Counted from the stretch's first letter, positions 27,219-36,462 are shown. The stretch is 64,000 nucleotides of DNA from Engelhardtia mirabilis (GCA_007751255.1 CP036296.1:5270001-5334000), one strand, 5' to 3'. Notes: generated by a model from the sequence alone, not told the origin. Program-made: numbers and translations.

Positions 27219-28877
27219 TCAGTCGCCGTCGTCCCCTTGCAGGTCGAGGAAGAACCAGCCGCCGATCCAGTCGAGGACCTCGATTGGTGCCAGGCCGAGC
27301 CGAAGACCGACGCCGATCAGGTGCAGCTCCGCCTCGACGTCCCATGGCGAGTAGGGGACATCCGTGAGCTCCGGTCTCAGCGCGTGCTTGTCGGCGAGCC
27401 CGACCAGTTCGAAGTCGACCATGCTCCACGTCAGCGAGCTCGCGTCGCGCGCGGAAGCCCAACGCGCCCGGTAGGCGATGGGCACGAGCACGAAGGCGTT
27501 ACCGACCCAGGTGTAGCTGCTCTCCCCGGCTCGCCCCCAGAGCAGGCCGAGGCCCATGCTCGACTCCTCCCACCCGCCCAGCGGGGATGCGCCGGGTTTT
27601 CGGGCCCCACCGGCGGGGTTCGCCAGTGCGTTCATGCCGTAGCGGTCCGCCTCCGAGGTTCCCCCAAGGCCGATGCCCGCGAACGCCGTCGCCCGCGCGC
27701 CGACGAAGAGGCCGGGTCCGACGGCGACAGACGAGGGAAACATGTCGAGGGTGTCATCCAGTCGGTTCCCGAAGTAGCGGGTCAGGGGATTCGACTCGCT
27801 GCGCGGGGCCGGGACTTCCCGGGTCGAGTATCGGTCCGAATCGGGCCAATGGCCGAGCTGCGCGCGGTCGGCCACCATCCGAATCGACTCCGCGACCGCG
27901 AGGGGCTGGGTGACCACCTGCATGTGGCCCTCTCCAGCGTGGACGATCTCGCGCACCCGATCCCCGAGGGCCGGCACGAGCACCTGACTGTGACGCGCCG
28001 GAACGACCGTCTCGTCCTCGCCGCCGTACAGGACGACAGCCGGCGGTAGAGGGCCGAGCCCCTCGTCCCACATCGCCTTGAGGGCCTCGAACATCGCCCG
28101 CTCGTCCCGGACCATGGCTCGAATCTGCGACGTGCGCGCGAAGCGCCAGGCCGCTCGGCTGGCGCTGTAGCCGGCGTACCCGACGTCACTGGCTGGCGCG
28201 AAAGCTCCGCACAGGTCGAAGGCGGCCACCGCCGGGTTGATCAGCGGCAAGGGGAGCAGCTCGCTGATGAACCACCCGACACCAGGCACCGTGTAGGCGG
28301 CCGGGACCCAGTCCTGGAGCTTCGCGTCCGGTGCGGCCTCGGAGCCCACGAGCACGATTCCGGCCACCTGGTCGGGATGCTCGCGGGCATACAGCAGGGC
28401 CAGTCCACCGCCCCACGAGTGGCCCACGAGTACCGGATTCGACATGCCTCGCGAGCGAATGACCCTGCCCAGCAACTCCAGCTGAGCCTCCACCGAGGAG
28501 TCGTCGAAACGAGGCGACTGGCCGTGGCCTGGCCGGTCGAAGGCAACCCATCGGAAGCGGTCGGCGGGCAGCAACTCCTGGACGCGGACGAAGTCGTCGA
28601 TCGACCCCGGGTTGCCGTGCACGAAGACGACTTCCGTGGGGCCTCCTCCGCCGTGGGACCAGCTCACGGTTCGGCCGTCGAGTTCGGTCAGCTCGCCCCG
28701 GCCCGGGAAGCGCAGATCGATCAGCGCGGTCTGGGTACTGCCACAGCTCGTGAGCGCGAGGGCGGCAACCAGGACCAGAGCAAGAAGGACTCCTCCTGCT
28801 CCCGGCCAAGCCCGCGACCTCGGGGATGCCGCGCCTGCTTCGACCTGCCGCGCCCCGGTCCATGCGCTCCACTGCAT
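27219..28877 (-). CDS. Lipoprotein alpha/beta-hydrolase with extra C-terminal domain
   Basis: 552 residues. The ATG at 28877 is chosen for its strong upstream GGAGG and the lipoprotein signal (LVLVAALALTSC, lipobox Cys about 41). The hydrolase core shows HGNPGSIDDF (oxyanion region), the nucleophile elbow GHSWGG, an acidic residue in YGGEDETVVP and a final His in AGEGHMQVV, so the catalytic triad appears complete. After about residue 345 an unrelated domain of about 200 residues begins (RLDDTLDMFPSSVAVGPG), rich in Gly and aromatic strands; similar C-terminal regions occur in other lipoproteins of uncertain function. It is probably an envelope-anchored esterase or peptidase-like hydrolase of unknown substrate. 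Confidence 0.8.
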   Translation of the reverse strand: MQWSAWTGARQVEAGAASPRSRAWPGAGGVLLALVLVAALALTSCGSTQTALIDLRFPGRGELTELDGRTVSWSHGGGGPTEVVFVHGNPGSIDDFVRVQELLPADRFRWVAFDRPGHGQSPRFDDSSVEAQLELLGRVIRSRGMSNPVLVGHSWGGGLALLYAREHPDQVAGIVLVGSEAAPDAKLQDWVPAAYTVPGVGWFISELLPLPLINPAVAAFDLCGAFAPASDVGYAGYSASRAAWRFARTSQIRAMVRDERAMFEALKAMWDEGLGPLPPAVVLYGGEDETVVPARHSQVLVPALGDRVREIVHAGEGHMQVVTQPLAVAESIRMVADRAQLGHWPDSDRYSTREVPAPRSESNPLTRYFGNRLDDTLDMFPSSVAVGPGLFVGARATAFAGIGLGGTSEADRYGMNALANPAGGARKPGASPLGGWEESSMGLGLLWGRAGESSYTWVGNAFVLVPIAYRARWASARDASSLTWSMVDFELVGLADKHALRPELTDVPYSPWDVEAELHLIGVGLRLGLAPIEVLDWIGGWFFLDLQGDDGD

Positions 28878-29052
28878 CCTCCGAACCTCCTGCGGCCGAT
28901 CGTACGCCCCTCCGAGGGGGGGCCGATCGATCGAATTCGCAGTCTGCGGCGAGGTCCGCAGGCTGGCCCCGTGCGCTCGCCGGTGAATCGCGCGACGGGA
29001 CGCGGGAGCCAATGCACTCCCGCGTCCGTGACTGCCGAACGAGCCGGGAGCC

Positions 29053-31767
29053 CTACTCGCCGGCCGTGGAGACCACCAGGCGCTGGTCGATGCCGTAGTG
29101 GATGGCGACGATCTCGTCGACGCCGTCGCCGTCCAGGTCGCCGAGGGTCAGGTCGGTGATCTGTCCACCGAACTGCGCGCGAACGGGGTCGCGCAGCGCC
29201 AGGGAGGTCGCGCCGCCGCTGCCGCTCGCCAGGGTCACGATGCCCTGGGAGCCGAGGGCCACCGCGTCGGCGTAGTCGCTCCTGCCGAGCTCGCCCAAGA
29301 GCAGCCGCTCGGTCGTCGGCGAGGTCAGGCTGAACTGGCTCTCGGCGGCGCTCGCAATCGACCCGTTCTGCGGTTCGTAGTAGCGGACGAACATCGCACC
29401 CTGACTGGCCAGCAGGACCTCGTTGGCCAGGCCGTCGAGGTCGAGGTCGCTGCGGGGTGCCGCCCCCACGGCGCGACCGCCGACGGAGACCGCGATCGAG
29501 TTGGCCTCGAAGAGACTGATCGCGCCGACCAACAGTCCGTCGGCACCGGGCAGGTCGGACGACGTCGCCAGGACTTCGTCTAGCCCGTCACCGTCGACGT
29601 CCGAGACCGCCATTCCCGCGGGTGACGTGAAGACCTCCAGGTTCGCGAACTGCGTGACGGGGAGCAGGAAGAGCTGGTTGCTCGAGATCAGGTCGTCGTC
29701 ATCGTTGGAGAACAGGTTGACGTAGAGCCTGTAGCTCCCGGACACGTCACGGACCGAGACCACCGCGATGTCGAGGGACTCCGGAGAGCCGCCGAAGAAC
29801 TGCCCCACCGCCAGGGCGTAGGGCCGGCCCACGATGGTCGCGCCGAAGACCGACATACGCTCGTAGACCCCGCTCACGTTGCGGTAGACGACCAGCTTCG
29901 AGCTGCTCGGCGACTGGTCGGGGGCGATCACGATCTCGTCCACGCCGTTGCCGTCCAGGTCGAACACGTCCCAAACCTGGCTGGCTTGGTCCACGAAGGC
30001 GAGGGTGCCGGCCCCGAAGGTCCGATCGCCGTTGCCGTGGTGGATCCAGACCTCTCCGCTGAGGGAGTTGCGAACCAGGGCATCGAGGGCCCCGTCGCCG
30101 TCCACGTCCGTCAGGCGCACGCTGTCCGCGGGCCCGGCGAGGGGGAAGTCCAGGGGCGTGGCGAAACCGCTCCCGGCGATCCACTGCACCACCGTCGCTT
30201 CGCCCGACGAGCCGGAGGCCGCGTAGAAGTCGAGGTCCCCGTCGGCGTCGCCGTCGAGCAACTCGAGCGCCACGGCCGGGCTGCCCAAGGGGATCGGCCG
30301 CGGCGGCGAGAAGGAGCTGGGGAAGTGGCTGTTGAAGTTGTGCTCGACGAAGTAGGCGTCGGTGAAGAGGTCGGCGCCGGAGACCGCGAGGATCAGGTCC
30401 AGGTCGCCGTCCCCCTCCACGTCCCCGGCGCGGATGGCACCCACCGGCCGAGGCGCCGAGAGGGTGTGGTCGAAGGTGAAGGCGCCGGTCCCGTCGCCCA
30501 CCAGGATCGTGTACGAGTAGGGCCCGACCTGGGCGTCGCCCTTGGCCACGGCCAGGGACATGTCGCCGTTCTGGAGCAGGTCGATGGCGGTCAGGCCGGT
30601 CTCGATGCCGCCACCGCTGAGGGCCACGGAGTTCAACAGCCCCCCGACCCCCGAGGTGGTCCCCTTCATGATGCGGAGCTCGCCGAGGCCGTTGGCCAGG
30701 GCGTAGTCCACGATCCCGTCGCTGTCGAAGTCGGCGATCGCGAACCCGAAGCCGTCGTCGAGGAAGGCGTTGTTGCCGAAGGGCACCGCGACCGGGGGCA
30801 GGGTGTTGAAGACCGCCGCTCCCTCGTTGCGGTGCACGACCAGCTCGGGCGGGCTGAACGAGAAGGCGACCACGTCCAGGTCCCCGTCGTTGTCGAAGTC
30901 GACCACCTGCGCGTCGCGCAGCCCGGTCCCCGCGGGCAGGGAGGCCGCGTACAACCCCGGCAGGAACGCGTTCACGTTGTCGTAGACCAGGATCTCGGAT
31001 CCGCCGACGTCGAAGGTGACCAGGTCCGGCTCACCGTCCGAGGTGAGGTCACCGACCCGGATGCGCTCGGCGTTGATGAAGCCCACCAGCTCCGATGGCC
31101 CGAAGCCACCGTCGCCAGTGCCCAGTCGCTTCGACGGCAGCTGGATCGCGGCCGCGTCCGTGGGAGTCGCAACGACGTCGATCGTGCCGTCGCCATCGAT
31201 GTCGGTGAAGAACGCGTCCTCGATCGTCGAGGTCCCGCTGCCCAGTCCCATCCCGTACGCGACGGACCCCACCGCGGCGCGCGAGCGGGGCGCGGGGCCG
31301 AACCGCAGTTCGAGCGCGTCCGTGAGCCGGAAGAAGCCCGGCGCCAGAATGCTGAACGTGGCCGCCTGGGCCGTGACGGTGATGCCGCTCAGGCCTTGGG
31401 GCAGGACCGCAGTCGCGAGCAGGCCCTCGGCGTCGAGAGCGCCACCGACGGTGAAGCCCTCCACGAAGAGCGGCGCACCGGGGTAGAGGATCCCCTGCAG
31501 CGCCGGCGAGAAGACCGGCTGTTGGGCGATCGACCAGGCGACCAGACCCAGGTTCGACGGTCCGGCGTTGCGGACCGTCAGCGAGAAGGGCTCGCCGACG
31601 ACGGTCGTGCCCTGCAACGAGAGACGTGGGAAGAAGGACTCGTCGGAGCCTGCGACGGCGGCGTCGAGGGCCACAGCGGAGGCGGACTGTTGCGCCGTTG
31701 CGACTGGGAGTTGCTGCGCAAGCAGGAGGGGCGCGAGGCCACAGGCGAGAAGACTGCGTTCGAGCAT
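29053..31767 (-). CDS. Exported FG-GAP/VCBS repeat protein
   Basis: 904 residues. The signal peptide (MLERSLLACGLAPLLLAQQL... ending near ATAQQ) sets the ATG at 31767 although the frame remains open upstream. Many Ca2+-binding FG-GAP/VCBS-like motifs of the form DxDxDGxxD are seen: DFDNDGDLDVVAF, DVDGDGALDALVR, DLDGNGVDEIVIA, DVDGDGLDEVLA and DLDGDGVDEIVAI. Together they imply one or two seven-bladed propellers like integrin heads, suited to binding extracellular ligands or polymers. A leading ~150-residue beta domain precedes the repeats. It has a sigma-54-like promoter 54 bp upstream. Confidence 0.88.
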   Translation of the reverse strand: MLERSLLACGLAPLLLAQQLPVATAQQSASAVALDAAVAGSDESFFPRLSLQGTTVVGEPFSLTVRNAGPSNLGLVAWSIAQQPVFSPALQGILYPGAPLFVEGFTVGGALDAEGLLATAVLPQGLSGITVTAQAATFSILAPGFFRLTDALELRFGPAPRSRAAVGSVAYGMGLGSGTSTIEDAFFTDIDGDGTIDVVATPTDAAAIQLPSKRLGTGDGGFGPSELVGFINAERIRVGDLTSDGEPDLVTFDVGGSEILVYDNVNAFLPGLYAASLPAGTGLRDAQVVDFDNDGDLDVVAFSFSPPELVVHRNEGAAVFNTLPPVAVPFGNNAFLDDGFGFAIADFDSDGIVDYALANGLGELRIMKGTTSGVGGLLNSVALSGGGIETGLTAIDLLQNGDMSLAVAKGDAQVGPYSYTILVGDGTGAFTFDHTLSAPRPVGAIRAGDVEGDGDLDLILAVSGADLFTDAYFVEHNFNSHFPSSFSPPRPIPLGSPAVALELLDGDADGDLDFYAASGSSGEATVVQWIAGSGFATPLDFPLAGPADSVRLTDVDGDGALDALVRNSLSGEVWIHHGNGDRTFGAGTLAFVDQASQVWDVFDLDGNGVDEIVIAPDQSPSSSKLVVYRNVSGVYERMSVFGATIVGRPYALAVGQFFGGSPESLDIAVVSVRDVSGSYRLYVNLFSNDDDDLISSNQLFLLPVTQFANLEVFTSPAGMAVSDVDGDGLDEVLATSSDLPGADGLLVGAISLFEANSIAVSVGGRAVGAAPRSDLDLDGLANEVLLASQGAMFVRYYEPQNGSIASAAESQFSLTSPTTERLLLGELGRSDYADAVALGSQGIVTLASGSGGATSLALRDPVRAQFGGQITDLTLGDLDGDGVDEIVAIHYGIDQRLVVSTAGE

Positions 31768-31820
31768 GGAGATCGGAATGAGTGGGGATTGCGGAGATTG
31801 GTGGGGCCAATCGTCGCCGA

Positions 31821-31835
31821 GCAAGATCCGTTCCA
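31821..31835 (-). promoter_or_regulatory. Probable sigma-54 promoter of the FG-GAP protein gene
   Basis: On the minus strand TGGAAC-GGATC-TTGC matches the -24/-12 consensus with one change (TGGCAC to TGGAAC); GG and GC are correctly spaced by ten bases. It ends about 54 bp before the ATG at 31767. Two sigma-54 activators are encoded within the window. Confidence 0.6.
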
Positions 31836-31980
31836 ACCCCGCTCCACGAGCCCTGGAGGTCCTCGGTCGATCTCCACGGTCCAATCCGGAAACGGCTCTT
31901 GCCGCCAGCGTTCGCTGTCGGGACGCCACCGCTCGGGAGCCTCCGGGAGCCATAGCGCGTCCCAGCCGGCGCGAGGGGGG

Positions 31981-32820
31981 CTAGGCCGTCCGTCTCGACC
32001 GGCGCAACTGGATCGTGAACAGGACCGCCACGAGCCACAGCACCAGGCCGAGGATCACCTGCCCCACGAGGTCCAGCCCGTCGCGGTGTACCAGGCGCGC
32101 GCCGACCACTCCGCCGAGGGCCGCCCCTGGAGCCAGCCAGGCGACGCAGGCCCACGACACGCGTCCGTCGCGCGCGTGCAGCCAGAGGGAGCGCGCGGCG
32201 GTCACGACGATCACGGCCAGGGAGCAGGCCCGTGCCTCGGCGAAGCCCGCGCCGGGCAGGAGCAGGTAGACGGTCGGCACCATCACCAGGCCGCCCCCGA
32301 TGCCGAGCACCGGCGAGGCCGTGCCGCCGAGCAGACCGGCGATCAGGGCGATCGCGTAGCCGATCGGAGCGATGGCTCCACTGCCCTCGGCGACCGAGGC
32401 TCCGTTGGAGCAAGCGTCCACCACCACGCGCGTCCCGGCCAGGGCCAGCACGACGACGAAGACCTGGCGCAGGCGGCGCTCGTCCAAGCGGCGTGCGACG
32501 TGGATGCCGATCTGCGCGCCGAGCAGCGCACCCGCGGCCATCGCCGCAGCGACGCCCCACAGGATCCGCCCATCGGGGTTGGCCATCTCGGTGGCCGTGG
32601 AGAGGAGCGCGTTGACCAGCACCACGCCCAGGGCCGTCGCCACCGCGCGCCGCAGGGCGAAGCCGTACACGATGGCGAGCAGCGGCCCGGTGAACAGCCC
32701 GCCGCCGATGCCCGCCATCGAGCCGAGCACGGCGATCGCCGCCGCCGCCGGAGTCAGCCAGAGCTTGGAGGGTCCGCCCGCAGGATCGTGCAGCGCGGCG
32801 TCGCGCTCGCCCTCGCTCAA
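31981..32820 (-). CDS. TauE/SafE-family sulfite exporter-like permease
   Basis: 279 residues with eight predicted hydrophobic helices. The TauE/SafE pattern appears as two half repeats: AAIAVLGSMAGIGGGLFTGPLL and then IALIAGLLGGTASPVLGIGGGLVMVPTVYLLL, each with the conserved GxGGG turn. Family members move sulfite, sulfonates or other small organic anions across the inner membrane; the substrate is not predictable here. The start overlaps by four bases the end of the adenylyltransferase gene upstream, so it is translationally coupled to the heptose genes, although a functional link is not obvious. Confidence 0.85.
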   Translation of the reverse strand: MSEGERDAALHDPAGGPSKLWLTPAAAAIAVLGSMAGIGGGLFTGPLLAIVYGFALRRAVATALGVVLVNALLSTATEMANPDGRILWGVAAAMAAGALLGAQIGIHVARRLDERRLRQVFVVVLALAGTRVVVDACSNGASVAEGSGAIAPIGYAIALIAGLLGGTASPVLGIGGGLVMVPTVYLLLPGAGFAEARACSLAVIVVTAARSLWLHARDGRVSWACVAWLAPGAALGGVVGARLVHRDGLDLVGQVILGLVLWLVAVLFTIQLRRSRRTA

Positions 32821-33332
32821 GCGCCGCCCTCGGCCAGGCGCGCCACGATCTCGGTCGTCGCGTGGTCCTTGGGGTCGCCGCAGATGGCAATGGCGATGCC
32901 GAGCTCCGCGTCCACGTGGCGTTCGGGGACGGTCTCCGCGGTGTAGTCGGTGCCCTTGGCGTGGACGTCCGGCCGCAGGGCGCGCAGGGTGGCTTCGAGG
33001 GTATCGTCCTCGAAGGGCAGCACCAGGTCGACGCAGACCAGGGACGCGAGCAACTCGGCGCGCTCGGTCCAGGGCGTCAACGGCCGGCCGGCGCCCTTCA
33101 ACCGGCGCACGGATTCGTCGGAGTTGAGCGCGACCACCAGGCGCTCGCCCTGGGCGCGCGCGGCGCAGAGGTAGCGCAGGTGCCCGACGTGCAACAGCTC
33201 GAAGCAGCCGTTGGCGAGCACGACGCGCTCCCCCGCGGCGCGCCAGTGCGCCACGCGCGCGCGGGCCGCTTGCAGGTCGACGACGCGCTCGCGCGCGCCG
33301 GGCACGGCAGCCGGATCGAGTTCGGCGCTCAT
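32817..33332 (-). CDS. rfaE2: Heptose-1-phosphate adenylyltransferase-type enzyme (RfaE2 domain, separate protein)
   Basis: 171 residues. It should transfer AMP to D-glycero-beta-D-manno-heptose 1-phosphate, forming the ADP-heptose used by the heptosyltransferases at 21-23 kb. The nucleotidyltransferase signature GCFELLHVGHLRYL (HxGH at about 48-51) and ALNSDESVRRLKG are intact, as is AKGTDYT. The C-terminal block reads ICGDPKDHATTEIVARL where typical RfaE2 proteins have a GRSTTxIIERI-type motif, so specificity may differ. The gene overlaps the kinase gene upstream by four bases. In many Proteobacteria the two activities are fused in one HldE protein; here they are separate. Confidence 0.82.
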   Translation of the reverse strand: MSAELDPAAVPGARERVVDLQAARARVAHWRAAGERVVLANGCFELLHVGHLRYLCAARAQGERLVVALNSDESVRRLKGAGRPLTPWTERAELLASLVCVDLVLPFEDDTLEATLRALRPDVHAKGTDYTAETVPERHVDAELGIAIAICGDPKDHATTEIVARLAEGGA

Positions 33333-34354
33333 TCGCGGATCAACTCCGGCCGGGCGTCGATCGCCTGTGGGGCGCCGACCAGGGCGGCTGACAGGGCCCG
33401 CGCGTCGCAGACCGCGGTGCCGCGCTCCATCACCACCAGGCCCGCGGCCGCGTTGGCCAGGGCCATGGCCCAGGGCGCGTCGCGGCCGGCGGCCAGCGCC
33501 AGGGCGAAGGTCGCGGCGGCGGTGTCCCCCGCGCCGCTGACGTCGACCACGTCGTCGCTGCCGGCCGCCGCCACGGTCCAGGCCTCGCCAGCCTTACCGA
33601 ACAGGGCCATGCCGCGATTGCCCAGGGTCGCCAAGAGCCAGCGCGCCCCCGAGCGAGCGAGCACGTCGCGCCCCGCGCGGGCCAGGCGTCCGGGATCGGC
33701 CAGGGCCTCCGGGGTACAGCCGTGGAAGCCGGCCAGCTCGTCGAGGTTGGGAGTCAGCGCGGTGGGCCCGGCGACCAGGTCCGGGCGCCGGCGCGGATCG
33801 ACCACCACCGGCACACCGCGCGCGGCCAGGCGCCCGGCCAGGTCGAGGGTCGCCGGGCCCAGTCCGCCGTAGCCGTAGTCCGAGACGATCAGGGCGTCGA
33901 GACCGGCGCTGGCGCGCTCGAGGATCCCCGCCAGCCGCGTCAGGGCCTCGGGCGGAGGAGCGGCGTCGGGCTCGCGGTCGATCCGCAGGACCTGCTGGGG
34001 CATGCGGTGGGCCTCGCCGGCGAGCACGCGCGTCTTGGTCGGGGTCGTGTGTCCGGCGGCGGCCACGACGCCCTGGATGTCGACGCCGATGGCGCCGAGT
34101 TGCTCTTGCAGCGCGCGGCCGTAGAGGTCGTCGCCAACCACGCCGAACAGGGCGCAGCGGGCGCCGAGGGCCACGACGTTGCGCGCCACGTTGGCCGCGC
34201 CGCCGGGGCGCAGCTCTTCGCAACGGTGGCGCAGGACCATCACCGGCGCCTCCCGCGAAAGCCGCGCCGGCGCGGCCTCGATGTAGTGGTCGACGATCCC
34301 GTCGCCGAGCACGCCCACGCGCAGACCGCGCAGATCGGGGAGGTCTTGGCTCAT
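33329..34354 (-). CDS. rfaE1: Heptose 7-phosphate kinase-type PfkB family enzyme (RfaE1 domain)
   Basis: 341 residues. PfkB-type sugar kinase with the RfaE1 start motif GVLGDGIVDHYIEAAPARLSREAP and LRPGGAANVARNVVALGA (the substrate-binding GG), a TPTKTRVLA and a QVLRIDRE segment typical of heptokinases, and the C-terminal anion-hole motif DVSGAGDTAAATF with the catalytic Asp. It should phosphorylate D-glycero-D-manno-heptose 7-phosphate at O1. It heads a three-gene overlapping set with the adenylyltransferase and the permease. A long palindrome lies upstream, about 30 bp from the ATG. Confidence 0.9.
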   Translation of the reverse strand: MSQDLPDLRGLRVGVLGDGIVDHYIEAAPARLSREAPVMVLRHRCEELRPGGAANVARNVVALGARCALFGVVGDDLYGRALQEQLGAIGVDIQGVVAAAGHTTPTKTRVLAGEAHRMPQQVLRIDREPDAAPPPEALTRLAGILERASAGLDALIVSDYGYGGLGPATLDLAGRLAARGVPVVVDPRRRPDLVAGPTALTPNLDELAGFHGCTPEALADPGRLARAGRDVLARSGARWLLATLGNRGMALFGKAGEAWTVAAAGSDDVVDVSGAGDTAAATFALALAAGRDAPWAMALANAAAGLVVMERGTAVCDARALSAALVGAPQAIDARPELIRE

Positions 34355-34384
34355 CGGTCGCAGATTCTAGGACGGTGCGGGTGC

Positions 34385-34532
34385 CCCGTGAGGCGTTCGT
34401 ACGTTGCCAGGCACAAAACCGCCGCCCAACGCCGTGCGGCCCCGGCGCCTTTGGCGCCGGGGCCGCACGGCGTTAGGCGGCGGTTTTGTGCCTGGCACCG
34501 TACGAACGGGCACCGTACGAACGCCTCACGGG
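34385..34532. repeat. 148-bp long inverted repeat (near-perfect hairpin)
   Basis: Arms of about 65 bp (34385-34449) and 80 bp (34453-34532) meet at a TTT loop inside GGCGCC-TTT-GGCGCC. Moving outward the arms match with one mismatch (CCCAAC/CTAACG region), through AAAACCGCC and GCCAGGCAC, to the outer CGTGAGGCG. The right arm contains an extra 16-base unit, so ACCGTACGAACG occurs twice there but once on the left. It fills the gap between two minus-strand genes; it could be a strong terminator or an REP/RAYT-type mobile palindrome. Confidence 0.85.
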
Positions 34533-34539
34533 CGCGTCG

Positions 34540-36204
34540 TCAGCAGACCTCGTTGGCGGCGGCGGCCAGGGCCAGCTCCCGCAGGCGCTCGGGGACGGGC
34601 TTGGCGGCGGCGGTGAGCCACTCGATGCCGTGCTCCTCCGCCAGGAAGAAGTCGGAGCGCACGCCCATGAACGCGTTGTAGCGGATGGCGTAGTGCAGCT
34701 CCTGGGCGGCGGTAGCGGCCTTGGAGTGCTCGGAGTCGACCTCGCGCACGCTGGGTTTGAAGGCCTCCCACTGACGCGCGTCCAGCGCGAGGACCCGCTC
34801 GACCAGGGGCGCGTAGCGCGCGGCGGCGGGATTGCCCGCCATGCGGCTGTTCACGAACCAGGGCATGCAGGTCGCGAGCTTGTCGATGAACAGGTTCTCG
34901 TCCGCGCCGAAGTCCAGGGCCGAGGAGCTGGTGAAGTCGGTCAGGCTCGCCACCTTGTCGGCGTCGATGTAGCCGCCCTCCAAGCTCAGGCGATAGCTCT
35001 CGGTACCCGGGAAGGGGAAGAACAGCGAGGTGCGAAAGCGCCCGATGCCCGACGCCGCGAGCAGCTCGACCGTGGCCCAGCGCTCCTCGCGCGTCTCCCC
35101 CGGCAGGCCGGTCATCACGAAGCCGCTCGTGTGCAGGCCGAAGCCCTCGGCGCTCTTGATCGTCTCCAGGATGTCCGCGTCGGACATGTTGCGCTTGAGC
35201 ACTTCCTTGCGCACGCGCACCGCGCCGGCCTCGATGCCGAGCTTGAGGATGCGGCAACCGGCCTTGGCCAGAGCCTGCGCCACGCGCGGATCGAGCTGCT
35301 TGACGTGGCTGTTGACCACGAAGGGGACGTCGAAGCCCGCCGCCACGTAGGCCTCGCAGAAGGCGATGGCGTGGTCGGGGTTCTGGGTGAACAGGTCGTC
35401 GTCGAGGATGAAGGTGCCCACGTCCGGGTACTGCTCGAGCACCCAGCGGATCTCCTCCACCATCAGCCCCGGCGGGCGGAAGCGGAAGAAGTTCAGCCGC
35501 GGCACCGGTCGCCCGAGCTCGGCCCGGTAGCGATCGATGATCTTGTGGTTCAGGCAGTAGGTACAGCGGTAGGGACAACCGCGCGACGTCATCAGCCCGA
35601 ACCAACCGTGCTTCTGAGCCGTGATGCGAGCCGTGTCGAACAGCCCGTAGTCGGGCATCGGCAGGGTCTCGAGGTCGGGGAACTCGCCCACCGGGTTGTG
35701 GACCCAGGCCTCGGGCTCGGGCGCCCCGCCGGTCGGGCGCACGCCGCCCTTCCAGGAAAGGAAGTTGCGCACGTCGTCGGGGGACTCCCCCGCCTCCACG
35801 CGCCGCGCCAGCTCGACCAGGCTGTCCTCGCACTCCCCCACGCCCACGTGGTCCCAGACTCCGTCGGCCATGACCTCGGCCGGCACCATCGAAGGGTGGA
35901 TGCCGCCGACGACCAGGGGCGGGAGCAGGACGCTCTGCGCCGCCGCGCGCTCGCGCAACAGGCGCGCCAGGCGCAGGCCCTCCGCGTACTGCTGGGTCAG
36001 GCAGGAGAAGCCGATCAGGCCCGGCTGCCAGTCGCAGACCAGATCCCAGAGCTCGTCGTCCGACGGCACCGGCGGCAGGTTCTCGTTCAGGTTCACCAGC
36101 CGCGTCTCGTGCCCGGCCGCCTTCAAGCTGGCCGAAAGGGACGCCAGGCCGTGGTTGAACCCCATCTGGGTGTAGAGGTTCGGGTAGACGAAGAGGACGC
36201 GCAT
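34540..36204 (-). CDS. B12-binding-domain radical SAM protein
   Basis: 554 residues. The N-terminal cobalamin-binding-type domain (about 1-140; FVYPNLYTQMGFNHGLASL, GGIHPSMVPAEV, VGECEDSL) lacks a clear DxHxxG histidine. The radical SAM domain follows with the cluster motif CPYRCTYC (about 206-213) and the conserved GIEAG segment. Such proteins catalyse methyl transfers or ring rearrangements in natural-product and lipid pathways such as hopanoid or bacteriochlorophyll modification. No pathway genes flank it, so no substrate can be assigned. The gene ends just beside the 148-bp hairpin. Confidence 0.88.
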   Translation of the reverse strand: MRVLFVYPNLYTQMGFNHGLASLSASLKAAGHETRLVNLNENLPPVPSDDELWDLVCDWQPGLIGFSCLTQQYAEGLRLARLLRERAAAQSVLLPPLVVGGIHPSMVPAEVMADGVWDHVGVGECEDSLVELARRVEAGESPDDVRNFLSWKGGVRPTGGAPEPEAWVHNPVGEFPDLETLPMPDYGLFDTARITAQKHGWFGLMTSRGCPYRCTYCLNHKIIDRYRAELGRPVPRLNFFRFRPPGLMVEEIRWVLEQYPDVGTFILDDDLFTQNPDHAIAFCEAYVAAGFDVPFVVNSHVKQLDPRVAQALAKAGCRILKLGIEAGAVRVRKEVLKRNMSDADILETIKSAEGFGLHTSGFVMTGLPGETREERWATVELLAASGIGRFRTSLFFPFPGTESYRLSLEGGYIDADKVASLTDFTSSSALDFGADENLFIDKLATCMPWFVNSRMAGNPAAARYAPLVERVLALDARQWEAFKPSVREVDSEHSKAATAAQELHYAIRYNAFMGVRSDFFLAEEHGIEWLTAAAKPVPERLRELALAAAANEVC

Positions 36205-36462
36205 TGGGTGATCCGACGCTGCGGCCGGGGCAGCAGTCTACGCCCCTCGGCGGCGCGGGTCAGGGCCCAGGCTCCGCAGCAGCGAAGTTCAGCCCCCGCG
36301 CCTGCTCTCGCAGTTCGGTCGGACGACGCGGCACTCGACCGAGCTCGGGGCCCTCGCCCCCGGCCTTCGCGAGTCCGGCGCCGGTCGTCCCGGGCGTGAA
36401 GCGTCCCCTCGCGGGCTCCCGCGAGAGCCGACCCTCAGGCCGCTCGATCCGGCCCGTGGCGG

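Noticed and set aside
29986-32946. 986-codon plus-strand open frame antisense to the FG-GAP and TauE genes
   Set aside because: Antisense shadow of high-GC coding DNA; no domains, and the minus-strand genes carry signal peptide, Ca2+-binding and permease motifs.
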